Positions 1 to 7,353 of a stretch of 15,509 bases of DNA are shown piece after piece (positions within the stretch are counted from its first letter, which is position 1; each line of letters begins with the position of its first letter). The position numbers and the translations under genes are program-made. Source of the stretch: Hyella sp964606015 (lineage in GTDB: Bacteria > Cyanobacteriota > Cyanobacteriia > Cyanobacteriales > Xenococcaceae); NCBI GenBank assembly GCA_964606015.1, contig CAZSEZ010000085.1:1-15509 (forward strand), in the 5' to 3' direction. Under the pieces are notes generated by a model. It worked only from the letters and a program-made list of their open reading frames with translations, did not search any database and had not been told where the DNA came from.

Positions 1-32
1 AATTAAAAAAGTTATTGCTATTCTAGATAATG

Positions 33-254
33 TTATTCAGTTTCCTTCCAAATACTATAGTAGAGCTTGTGTTCGATAACAAGAACTTTTAACTCTTCCA
101 ATAGAAATTCGTCAATGTATTCTTTTAGGCGGGTTTTGAACTTTTTAGGGATTGTTTGTGACTTTTTATACAATCTCCCGTCGATATTGACATTATTTTT
201 TCGTTTGGTAAATATTCCGCTTTCTTCCAAATCTTGTTGGTGAAAAATAATCAT
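33..254 (-). CDS. Small hypothetical protein, 73 aa
   Basis: Not a family I can name. The product is 73 residues, basic in its first half (KRKNN, YKKSQ, KKFKTR) and then has a heptad-like segment (LKEYIDEFLLEELKVLVIEHKLYYSIW) that could form one or two helices. It has no signal peptide or membrane span. Regular residue composition and a complete ATG-to-TAA frame favour a real gene, but no strong ribosome binding site precedes the ATG at 254. It lies on the same strand as aroE, about 300 bp beyond the aroE stop, so co-transcription is possible but unproven. It could be a chance frame in AT-rich DNA. Confidence 0.45.
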   Translation of the reverse strand: MIIFHQQDLEESGIFTKRKNNVNIDGRLYKKSQTIPKKFKTRLKEYIDEFLLEELKVLVIEHKLYYSIWKETE

Positions 255-558
255 GAGACTAGATGCGATTAAATTAAATTTAGATGAGTTTAAATCATAT
301 TATTATCTTTTGTATTAAGTGAGCGGTAGCGTATATTACACTTGTGGTTAAGGTTACTTTAAGAAGTTGTTATTCGTCTTTTAACCATTTTTCGAAGACT
401 ATTTTCAATTTTTTTCTTGCTTAACTTACTTAAAATACCTTTTGATTCATGGCTTGTTGAATTGTGTTACTAGGGCTTAAGGTAAGACTGATAATCAAGA
501 AATGGGCTGACTTAAGCTTATTTCTTTTCTAATTGACTTGATGTCATCAATATTTAGC
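255..558. other. Intergenic gap without recognised gene
   Basis: About 300 bp of AT-rich DNA between the aroE stop and the small upstream-numbered gene. I found no tRNA, no long open frame and no convincing hairpin followed by a T-run on the minus strand that would end the aroE transcript. Only a weak 5-bp hairpin can be drawn. It presumably holds the promoter of the 73-aa gene and the 3' end of aroE mRNA. Confidence 0.5.
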
Positions 559-1428
559 TTATCTATACAGTTTTTGTTGTAGGACTTTTCGCATTATTTC
601 TACAGGTGCGGTTTTATTAGTCCAGATTTTGAATCCTGCTGCCCCTTGCTGTACAAGCATTTCTAGTCCATCAATAATGGTTGCTCCATTTTCTTGGGCC
701 AGAGCTAAAAACTGAGTTGGTGAAGGCGTATAAATAAGGTCATAGGCGATCGCATCTGATTTGATTTTCGCCATTAATTCAGCATTAATAGGAGAAGCAT
801 CTATCTTGGGATACATGCCAATAGGTGTTGTATTCACAATCAAATCCGCAGTGGGGATTAAACTAGTCAGATTTTCCCAGTAGTGAATTTTTAGTAAGTC
901 TTTAACTGTTTCGCTAGTTTGCCAACTTTGCCAAAATTGAGCTAATTTATCTTTGCTTCGTCCAACGAGATTAATCTCAGGACAGCCCAAATCTGCTAAC
1001 CCGGCAACTACTGCTCTTGCTGCACCACCATTTCCTAAAACAATAGGTTTGACTTGCCTCCAATCACGATCCATTTTCTGGAGCGGCGCAACAAAGCCGA
1101 TTACATCGGTATTAGTCCCATGCCAACCATCATCAGTATGCCAAACTGTATTAACTGCACCAATTGCTTGAGCTACAGGCGTAATTTCTGTAAGTAAAGG
1201 CATAATTGCCTGTTTGTGAGGGATAGTTGCATTAAATCCCACCACTCCAACTGCGGCAAATCCGTCAAAAGCTTGTTTTAAATTAGTAACTGCTACAGGA
1301 AACGGTAAATAAACATAATCTAAGTTAAGTTGTGCCAAAGCTGCATTTTGCATTAATGGAGAGAGGGAATGCTCAATCGGATCGCCAATAATTCCTAACA
1401 GTTTAGTGGTGCCTTTAATTTCTAACAT
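559..1428 (-). CDS. aroE: Shikimate dehydrogenase (NADP+)
   Basis: Shikimate 5-dehydrogenase reduces 3-dehydroshikimate to shikimate with NADPH, the fourth step of the chorismate pathway, in the cytoplasm. The 289-residue length fits the family. The N-terminal substrate domain shows the SLSP substrate motif (residues 21-24) and NATIPHK (66-72), with the catalytic Lys at 72. AVNTV (91-95) and GTNTDVIG (104-111) follow, the latter with the catalytic Asp at 108. The NADP-binding loop is GNGGAAR (132-138). The gene is complete and starts at ATG 1428. It is divergent from the 582-aa repeat protein, with a 262-bp gap between starts. A HIP1 octamer lies inside the gene at 746. Nothing suggests truncation. 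Confidence 0.97.
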   Translation of the reverse strand: MLEIKGTTKLLGIIGDPIEHSLSPLMQNAALAQLNLDYVYLPFPVAVTNLKQAFDGFAAVGVVGFNATIPHKQAIMPLLTEITPVAQAIGAVNTVWHTDDGWHGTNTDVIGFVAPLQKMDRDWRQVKPIVLGNGGAARAVVAGLADLGCPEINLVGRSKDKLAQFWQSWQTSETVKDLLKIHYWENLTSLIPTADLIVNTTPIGMYPKIDASPINAELMAKIKSDAIAYDLIYTPSPTQFLALAQENGATIIDGLEMLVQQGAAGFKIWTNKTAPVEIMRKVLQQKLYR

Positions 1429-1690
1429 TTAATTTTTGCTTATTTCCCTGCTCAATATCCGTTTGCCATAATACTCGCTAGAAAGTTCATTCTTTATAAA
1501 AAAGATAAATGTTTTAAGGTACATGTAAATCTGAGAAATAGCTGAGAACTAGAGAAAATCATTTGCGCTTAAGCCTTAGATATCCTTAAGACTACTGGCA
1601 AACTATTGACCTAAAGTAAAACTAAACGACTAAGTGTAAACACGTATTAAAGTCGCTTCAAGTTATACATAGAGGTTTGAATAGTCAAAT
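1429..1690. promoter_or_regulatory. Divergent promoter region, aroE / repeat protein
   Basis: This 262-bp gap separates two divergent starts, so it must hold both promoters. A TATACA hexamer at 1664-1669 could be a -10 element for the rightward gene, but no matching TTGACA-like -35 is seen at the right distance. An 8-bp palindrome TACATGTA lies near 1521. I could not recognise a consensus site for NtcA or another named regulator. Confidence 0.35.
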
Positions 1691-3439
1691 ATGGAACAGC
1701 AACTCAGCAGTACAATTACTCTCGGCAATGGTGAGAATACTACAGTCACCAATGATATTACTGCTCCAACAGGTCAACCGGCTGTTGATATTACAGGTAA
1801 TCGTGGTTCTGTCACTGTAGCTGGTGGTGGTTCAGTTTCTGCTCCAGATGATGGAAATAGTGCGATTGTTTCTAGTGGTAATGGGGTTTCGATCACCAAT
1901 CGAGGGGACATTTCAGGTGCTTTTAACGGCATAACATCTTCTGGAAATGGTTTCAATCTTAATAATTCTCGTGCAGGCACTATTAGCTCTGACAGTCGAG
2001 CAGTTGATATTACTGATGGAGATAATATCAACGTTGCCAATGCTGGAACGATTCTTGGTACTGGCGATCAAAGAAATGGCACTCTTTACGTAGACGGCAC
2101 AGTTGATAACTTTAGTCTAATTAACCAACGTTCTGGAACTATTGATGCCGGAGCTGGTAATACAGGTGATGGCTTCTCAGTACAAGTCGGTGCAGAAGGT
2201 GATCCTTCTAGTACCAACATCAACGCTATAAACGCTGGAACTATTGCAGGTAGAGGAGAAGCTGCATTTGCTCCAGGAGAAGGTCGTTTAACAGCTAATG
2301 GCTCTAGTGGTGTTCGCTTCTTTAATGGTTCAGGAGCAGAAGAAGCTGAAGTAGTGAGCTTTTTTACAAATAGAGGTTCTATTACATCCGAGACAACAAG
2401 TGGATTTTTAGGTGGTTTTGTTGTTGAAGATGGTGTGGCTTATCAAGGTCAGATTACTAACTCTGGTCTAATTAGCGGCCCCCAAAACGGTCTTTATTTT
2501 GGCGATGCTGATCACCAAGCCGTAATCGTTAACCAAGGACAGGGTCGTATCGAGTCTGGTAGTCGTGCGGTTAATTTGGATGGTGACGATATTGTGCTTC
2601 GCAATTCCGCAGATATTGTTGGAACTGGCGATCAGAGAAATGGCACAATCTATGTAGATGGAACTGGCGACGATATTAGAATCGTCAACCAATCTCCTGG
2701 TGTGATCGATGCTGGTGTCGGTAATTCTGGTAGTGGTGTATCGGTTCAAGTCGGAGCTGCTGGAGGACTTAGTGATGGTAGTGATGATCTCGAAACTTCA
2801 ACTGACATTGTCAATAGTGGCTTAATTCAAGGTCGAGGCAGTGGCAATGTTCCTGTAGGTGTTCGTTTATTTGTCGGTTCTGGATTAGAGACTTCTACCT
2901 TCTCTGGCGAGATCATCAATAGATCCAATGGAACGATTACTTCGGAGCAAAGTGCAGGAATTCTAATTGAAGAAGGCGTTATCTTTGACGGTAGAATACG
3001 CAACGCAGGGACAATTTCTGGTGGCAATGGCCTAGCAGTTGATGCTTCTGGAGCCTTCGGTGATATTGATTTTGTTAACCGTTCTAGTGGTGATTTAGAA
3101 GGTGCAGTCATTTTAGGTGAAGGAGACGACACTTTTGTCAATCGGAACAATGCTGACCTTGATATTACTGGTGGTGGTGGGGACGATGTCCTAACTGGTG
3201 GTTCTGGTGCAACAACTTTTCGCTTTGATTCTGGCTCTGGCGATGACACGATTAGAGACTTTCAGATTAATCAAGATGTTATTGATGTTGGTAGCTACTT
3301 TGGTGGTGCTGGAGGTGCTTTGGATGCAGCTACTCAAGTAGGAAATAATACTCTGATCACTTTTGATGACGATAATTCTCTTACCTTATCAGGTGTCCAG
3401 GCAAGCAGTTTGACCGAGAATAATTTCACTGTTGCTTAA
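1691..3439 (+). CDS. Secreted repeat protein with RTX-like C-terminus
   Basis: A 582-residue, low-lysine, Gly/Asn/Asp/Ser-rich protein. Residues 1-480 consist of short turns such as INAGTIAG, ITNSGLISG and IRNAGTISG, typical of parallel beta-helix adhesins and autotransporter passengers. They are arranged as two long repeats of about 187 residues (74-260 and 261-441) plus a partial third. Both full repeats contain GTGDQRNGT (from 123 and from 311) and a SVQVGA segment. Residues 494-530 hold GGGGDDVLTGGSG, SGDDTI and DF-x-D-x-ID motifs like haemolysin-type calcium-binding (RTX) and serralysin C-terminal domains. The end (NNFTVA) resembles a type I secretion signal. There is no N-terminal signal peptide and no beta-barrel, so the inference is a type I secreted surface or sheath protein. 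No ABC exporter lies nearby. The substrate or ligand is unknown. Confidence 0.85.
   Translation: MEQQLSSTITLGNGENTTVTNDITAPTGQPAVDITGNRGSVTVAGGGSVSAPDDGNSAIVSSGNGVSITNRGDISGAFNGITSSGNGFNLNNSRAGTISSDSRAVDITDGDNINVANAGTILGTGDQRNGTLYVDGTVDNFSLINQRSGTIDAGAGNTGDGFSVQVGAEGDPSSTNINAINAGTIAGRGEAAFAPGEGRLTANGSSGVRFFNGSGAEEAEVVSFFTNRGSITSETTSGFLGGFVVEDGVAYQGQITNSGLISGPQNGLYFGDADHQAVIVNQGQGRIESGSRAVNLDGDDIVLRNSADIVGTGDQRNGTIYVDGTGDDIRIVNQSPGVIDAGVGNSGSGVSVQVGAAGGLSDGSDDLETSTDIVNSGLIQGRGSGNVPVGVRLFVGSGLETSTFSGEIINRSNGTITSEQSAGILIEEGVIFDGRIRNAGTISGGNGLAVDASGAFGDIDFVNRSSGDLEGAVILGEGDDTFVNRNNADLDITGGGGDDVLTGGSGATTFRFDSGSGDDTIRDFQINQDVIDVGSYFGGAGGALDAATQVGNNTLITFDDDNSLTLSGVQASSLTENNFTVA
1910..3013 (+). repeat. 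Two in-gene tandem repeats, ~187 codons each
   Basis: Within the 582-aa gene, the stretch beginning at codon 74 (1910) is repeated from codon 261 (2471), and a shorter third copy begins near codon 442 (3014). Landmarks recur in order: ISG, SRAV, GTGDQRNGT, YVDGT, ID-AG-GN and SVQVGA. The ACTGGCGATCA-AGAAATGGCAC block near 2059 reappears almost unchanged near 2624, although the surrounding DNA has diverged. This indicates an old duplication with local conservation. Confidence 0.8.
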
Positions 3440-3484
3440 TTTTTTGCCTTGTTGTTTGGCTTTTTACAAAGCTTTATGTTGTGG

Positions 3485-3515
3485 GAACTGCTTATTTTGG
3501 CAGTTCTTTTTCTTT
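3485..3515 (+). terminator. Rho-independent terminator after repeat protein
   Basis: A perfect 7-bp stem GAACTGC (3485-3491) / GCAGTTC (3500-3506) with an 8-nt loop is followed by a T-rich tract (TTTTTCTTT). It lies 46 bp after the stop codon of the 582-aa gene, as expected for its transcript end. Confidence 0.8.
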
Positions 3516-3604
3516 AAGTGAACTCTAGGGTTGAGACATCAGAGAAATTAGATAGGATGATTGTTGGCTCATTTTAATAGTTTTATAGAGTTAGACTTTT
3601 TATA

Positions 3605-4342
3605 ATGGCGATCACAGAAATTAGCACTTCTACCGTACAAATTGCCCATCCAGATGTAGTTATCGATGCTTATCTGGCTCAACCTAAAACGGCGGGAACT
3701 TATCCAGGAATAATAGTTGTTCAAGAAATCTTTGGGGTAAATCCTCACATCCAAGACGTTACTAGAAGAATTGCCGAGCAAGGTTATATTGCGATCGCAC
3801 CTGCTATCTATCAACGCCAAGCACCTGGGTTTTCTGTGGGGTATGGTCCAGAAGATGTCACCTTAGGACGTAAGTATAAAGTAGCAACCAAGGCAACAGA
3901 ACTTTTAAGTGATCTACAAGCCACTATTAATTATCTTTACAATTTACCTAATATCAAAACAGGTGGAGTGGGCACAGTTGGCTTTTGTTTCGGTGGTCAT
4001 GTAGTTTATCTGGCAGCAACTTTGCCAGAAGTTAAAGCTACAGCCTCTTTTTATGGTGCTCAAATTGTTAATTGGTGTCCTGGAGAAGATACTTTTACTG
4101 TTGATCGTACCAAGGATATTCAAGGGACAATTTACTGCTTTTTTGGCATGCAAGATCCTTTGATTCCCAACGAACAAAACCATCAAATAGAAGCTGAGTT
4201 ACAGCGACAAAATATTGAACATCAAGTCTTTCGCTATGAAGAAGCTAGTCACGGATTTTTCTGCGATCGTCGCGATAGTTATGACCAAATTGCGGCTGAA
4301 GATTCTTGGAGGAAAGTGCTAGACTTGTTTAGCCGAATCTAA
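3605..4342 (+). CDS. Dienelactone hydrolase family protein
   Basis: A cytoplasmic alpha/beta hydrolase of the dienelactone hydrolase (carboxymethylenebutenolidase) family, which opens lactone rings such as dienelactone to maleylacetate. The 245-residue length is normal. The catalytic triad is visible: nucleophile Cys128 in GFCFGG, Asp184 in GMQDPLIP and His216 in ASHGFF. Glu41 sits in the family motif VVQEIFGVN, which positions the Cys. No other aromatic-degradation gene is present, so the physiological substrate in this photosynthetic organism is unknown and the name denotes family only. The ATG at 3605 has only a weak ribosome binding site. The ribosomal protein S1 gene starts 61 bp downstream on the same strand, so the two may be co-transcribed. 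Confidence 0.93.
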   Translation: MAITEISTSTVQIAHPDVVIDAYLAQPKTAGTYPGIIVVQEIFGVNPHIQDVTRRIAEQGYIAIAPAIYQRQAPGFSVGYGPEDVTLGRKYKVATKATELLSDLQATINYLYNLPNIKTGGVGTVGFCFGGHVVYLAATLPEVKATASFYGAQIVNWCPGEDTFTVDRTKDIQGTIYCFFGMQDPLIPNEQNHQIEAELQRQNIEHQVFRYEEASHGFFCDRRDSYDQIAAEDSWRKVLDLFSRI

Positions 4343-4403
4343 AGCGAGCCATCGCAATCAGACCCAAGTTACATCAATCTTACAATCAGACCATCCAGAT
4401 AAT

Positions 4404-5306
4404 ATGACTTCCGATTCTACCGCCAAAAATGCCCCTGCTTTTTCAATGGACGATTTTGCTCAGGCATTAGAAAAATATGATTACGAATTTAGTAAAGGGC
4501 AGTTGGTTAAAGGCACAGTAATTCAACATGATTCTGAAGGTGCATATGTTGATATCGGTGGAAAATCTCCTGGATTTGTTCCTGAAAGAGAAGCAGATGT
4601 AGACTCTTATGCCAGCCTCACAGCAGTTTTGCCCATTGGGGAATCTGCTGAGTTTATGGTGATCAAAGAGCAGAATGCAGAAGGCCAAATCACTTTATCT
4701 CGCCGTCAAATCCAGCTTAAGGCCGCTTGGGATAATGTTAGAGAAATGGCAGAAGGGAATAAATCAATCCAGATGCGTATCACTGGTACTAATAAAGGTG
4801 GTATCACCGGAGAGGTCGAGGGACTTAGGGGTTTTATTCCTCGTTCTCATCTCCAACAAAGAGATAATCTAGAATCCTTAGTTGGACAATTAATCACAGC
4901 AACATTTCTTGAAGTAGACCAAGAAAAACGTAAATTAGTTCTCTCCCAAAGAGACGCTATGAAAGCTGCGGCCATGACTAAGATTACTGAAAAAGTTGTT
5001 GCTGATGGCACAGTAGTTAGTATCAAACCCTATGGGGCATTTGTCGATCTTGGTGGGGTCTCTGGTTTACTACATATCAGAGAAATTAGTGGTAGTCGTA
5101 TCGAATCTATCGAAAGTGTTCTTGAGCAAGGCAAAGAAATTAAGGTCTATATTGCCCAAATTGACGAATACAAAAACCGGATTTCTCTCTCTACCAAGAT
5201 CTTTGAAGAATATCCAGGAGAACTTCTTGAGAAGTTCGATGAGGTTATGGCAAATGCAGACGAAAGATTAGCCAAAGCTCAAGCCCAGGCTGAAGCTCAA
5301 AGCTAA
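4404..5306 (+). CDS. rps1B: 30S ribosomal protein S1, short cyanobacterial B-type
   Basis: An RNA-binding protein of 300 residues with three S1 (OB-fold) domains at about 33-101, 118-183 and 198-265. E. coli S1 has six. Each domain ends in the characteristic LSxR or LSxK strand (ITLSRR, LVLSQR, ISLSTK). The third is closest to consensus, with SIKPYGAFVDLGGVSGLLHI. Cyanobacteria usually carry two such genes. The N-terminal segment (FAQALEKYDYEF) and the 300-aa length fit the B paralogue better than the ~330-aa A paralogue, from memory of Synechocystis. Its role would be mRNA binding in translation initiation, where many cyanobacterial mRNAs lack strong Shine-Dalgarno sites, as is also seen here. 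The C-terminal tail is Ala/Gln-rich and probably helical. The rps1B symbol is an inference. Confidence 0.9.
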   Translation: MTSDSTAKNAPAFSMDDFAQALEKYDYEFSKGQLVKGTVIQHDSEGAYVDIGGKSPGFVPEREADVDSYASLTAVLPIGESAEFMVIKEQNAEGQITLSRRQIQLKAAWDNVREMAEGNKSIQMRITGTNKGGITGEVEGLRGFIPRSHLQQRDNLESLVGQLITATFLEVDQEKRKLVLSQRDAMKAAAMTKITEKVVADGTVVSIKPYGAFVDLGGVSGLLHIREISGSRIESIESVLEQGKEIKVYIAQIDEYKNRISLSTKIFEEYPGELLEKFDEVMANADERLAKAQAQAEAQS

Positions 5307-5393
5307 AAAGTTAGACGAATTATCAAAGAGGTGGACTGTTTGATTCTTTTCCTGGACACCTTTTCTGTTGATTATTGATTGAATTTTTTAAGT

Positions 5394-6269
5394 ATGTATT
5401 TGGGGAAACAAGCTCGATACGCTGCTGTCTTTTGTTGTGGTTTGATTAGTTGCTTAATTTTGTCTAATTTAGCGATTGCGCATAATCATATTGGACGTAT
5501 TTCTTATCAAGATTATTCTTTAGCAACTAGTAATGTGCATGTGGTTAAAATTCCTCATAATGCAGTACGAAAGATAAGAGTAAAAGTAGCTCCAAGTATT
5601 CAACCACTTAAAAAATTCTTGACCCCCAATAAAACAGTTGCTGCGATTAATGGGGGTTATTTTGATCCTGGTAATCAAAAAACTGCTTCTTATGTAATCC
5701 AAAATGGGCAAATAATTGCCGATCCGCGTACCAATGCTAGATTGATCGATAACCCTAAACTAGATCCTTACTTGGGCAAAGTCTTAAATAGAAGTGAATT
5801 TCGGCGTTATCGTTGTGGGCCAGAAACTCGCTATGACATTGTTTTTCATCGTGAGCCAACACCTAGTGGTTGTAGCTTAGTTGATTCTCTAGGAGCAGGG
5901 CCGCAAATGCTACCTGAAAACACTTCTACAGCGGAAGCTTTCACTGCTTATAAAGACGGTAAGTTGGTTCGTAATGCTATTGGAGAGAATTTACCTAATG
6001 CCCGTAGTGCGATCGCAATAACCAAAGATAATGATGTTTTGTTGGTTATGGTTGAACAACTTATGCCCAAAAATTCAGGAATGTCTCTTGTGGATTTAGG
6101 TAAGTTTTTAAGGGGACAAGGTGTTGTCAAAGCTCTGAATCTTGATGGTGGTAGCTCTAGTACTCTTTATTACAAGAACAAACTAGAGGATGAGCTTTAT
6201 TACGGTAGATTAGACAGAGAAGGTAATAAAGTTATTCGTTCTGTTAAATCAGTTTTAGTAGTTGAATAA
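5394..6269 (+). CDS. Exported phosphodiester glycosidase (NAGPA-domain) protein
   Basis: A member of the phosphodiester glycosidase family (PF09992, formerly DUF2233), named after the mammalian uncovering enzyme NAGPA. Visible hallmarks are VAAINGGYFDP, the ARSAIAIT strand, and LNLDGGSSSTLYYKNK near the C-terminus. The N-terminus has a basic start, a hydrophobic stretch (AAVFCCGLISCLILSNLAIA) and then AHNH, which is a signal peptide or anchor, so action in the periplasm or cell envelope is likely. The start is uncertain: I prefer ATG at 5394 (291 aa), but an in-frame TTG at 5379 adds five residues, and neither has a clear ribosome binding site. Possible substrates are cell-wall or exopolysaccharide phosphodiesters, which the sequence does not settle. 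The gene stands alone, 87 bp after rps1B. Confidence 0.88.
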   Translation: MYLGKQARYAAVFCCGLISCLILSNLAIAHNHIGRISYQDYSLATSNVHVVKIPHNAVRKIRVKVAPSIQPLKKFLTPNKTVAAINGGYFDPGNQKTASYVIQNGQIIADPRTNARLIDNPKLDPYLGKVLNRSEFRRYRCGPETRYDIVFHREPTPSGCSLVDSLGAGPQMLPENTSTAEAFTAYKDGKLVRNAIGENLPNARSAIAITKDNDVLLVMVEQLMPKNSGMSLVDLGKFLRGQGVVKALNLDGGSSSTLYYKNKLEDELYYGRLDREGNKVIRSVKSVLVVE

Positions 6270-6462
6270 CAACTCAAGTTTACAAATAGATTTTTGATAT
6301 CTTCATCTAGAAGAGAGTAATCACCATAAAATCTTCATTTAGTGACAGCTGTAACTTCAGTAATATCTTATTAAGTAAAAATACTACAATGTGGCAGGTT
6401 TCCGAGTTTTCTCTGATAGAGCTACACCAAAATTTTTAAACTTAATATTTTAATAAATTACT

Positions 6463-7197
6463 GTGGCTAATATATTGCATCTCTCTCCAGTACAGACTTT
6501 ATTGTATTGTTGGCTTGAACGATCTGTTCCTCAGGATAAACTGAATTGGCTTTTAGATAAGACAGAAAAGTTAGCAACTACTCCTTCAGATTTTTTATTA
6601 TTTACTTCTTTTAGTTCAGCTCCTCGGTATACAAGTAAAGCTCAATTGGAGCTAAATGAAGAGGATTTACAAGCAGCTGAGAAAGTTTGCAGTGGTTGGA
6701 CCCCTAGTCAATGGAGTCTCGACCAGGTTGGCAGAATGTTAATGTTTTTATCGTTACCGACTAATAATAGCGATCGCTATTATTCTTGGATCGAAAAGTT
6801 ATTCTGGGCAGCAGATATTAATGAGCAAATTGCACTTTATCAAAGTCTAGCTTTACTCTCTCACCCTGAGCGATTTAAGCTAAGAGCAGCAGAAGGAATC
6901 CGTAGTAATATAACTTCTGTATTTAATGCAGTGGCTTTAAATAATCCCTATCCAGCAATGTATTTAGATGAGCTAGCCTGGAATCAAATGGTACTTAAGG
7001 CTTTGTTCGTGGAGAGTCCTTTGCAGCCAATTTATGGCCTAGAGAAACGTAATAATCCTCAGTTGGCTCAAATGTTAATTGACTATGCCAATGAAAGACT
7101 AGCAGCAGGTAGAACTGTCAGTTCGGAACTATGTGAATTAGCTAAAGTTTTTCAACCTAAAGTTGCTAATTCCTTAGCTGCGGAATTTAAAAGTTAA
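6463..7197 (+). CDS. eboA: EboA-family protein
   Basis: A 244-residue soluble protein matching the EboA family as I know it. Characteristic stretches are FSSAPRYTSKA (51-61), the GRMLMFLSLP segment (about 90-99), RAAEGIRSN, ALNNPYP and DELAWNQMVLKALF, followed by a C-terminal LIDYANERLAAGR. EboA is the first product of the widely conserved ebo cluster, which in Nostoc punctiforme is needed to move a scytonemin precursor to the periplasm. Its biochemical role is unknown. The start is GTG at 6463. No in-frame ATG occurs before codon ~92, which would remove conserved sequence. The gene is followed by eboB after 156 bp, an unusually long gap for an operon pair. Confidence 0.9.
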   Translation: MANILHLSPVQTLLYCWLERSVPQDKLNWLLDKTEKLATTPSDFLLFTSFSSAPRYTSKAQLELNEEDLQAAEKVCSGWTPSQWSLDQVGRMLMFLSLPTNNSDRYYSWIEKLFWAADINEQIALYQSLALLSHPERFKLRAAEGIRSNITSVFNAVALNNPYPAMYLDELAWNQMVLKALFVESPLQPIYGLEKRNNPQLAQMLIDYANERLAAGRTVSSELCELAKVFQPKVANSLAAEFKS

Positions 7198-7225
7198 TTA
7201 ATTTAAGTGATTTTTTCTTGAATTA

Positions 7226-7294
7226 AGTTGTGAATTTAAGATATCTAACAGTATATTATTTCTGTTATCAGTGATTTTAAATAACTTCACAACT
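7226..7294 (+). repeat. Nested hairpin between eboA and eboB
   Basis: A 9-bp perfect inverted repeat AGTTGTGAA (7226-7234) / TTCACAACT (7286-7294) encloses a smaller one, TAACAG (7246-7251) / CTGTTA (7262-7267). There is no following T-run, so it is not a standard terminator. It could be an mRNA processing or stability element, or a chance pairing in AT-rich DNA. Confidence 0.35.
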
Positions 7295-7353
7295 ATTACT
7301 ATTTTTAAGTATTAGAAATCATAGTCAAACTAGATAAAAAACAAGTATTAAAC

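Noticed and set aside
2468..2749. Minus-strand 93-codon frame inside the repeat protein gene
   Set aside because: It mirrors the repeat structure of the plus-strand gene (antisense of Gly/Asp/Asn codons) and has no independent signals. The same applies to 1774-2040 and 2827-3249.
5325..5378. Possible terminator after rps1B (AGGTG ... CACCTTTT)
   Set aside because: Only five base pairs with a loop of more than 20 nt. Too weak to call, though the TTTT tail is suggestive.
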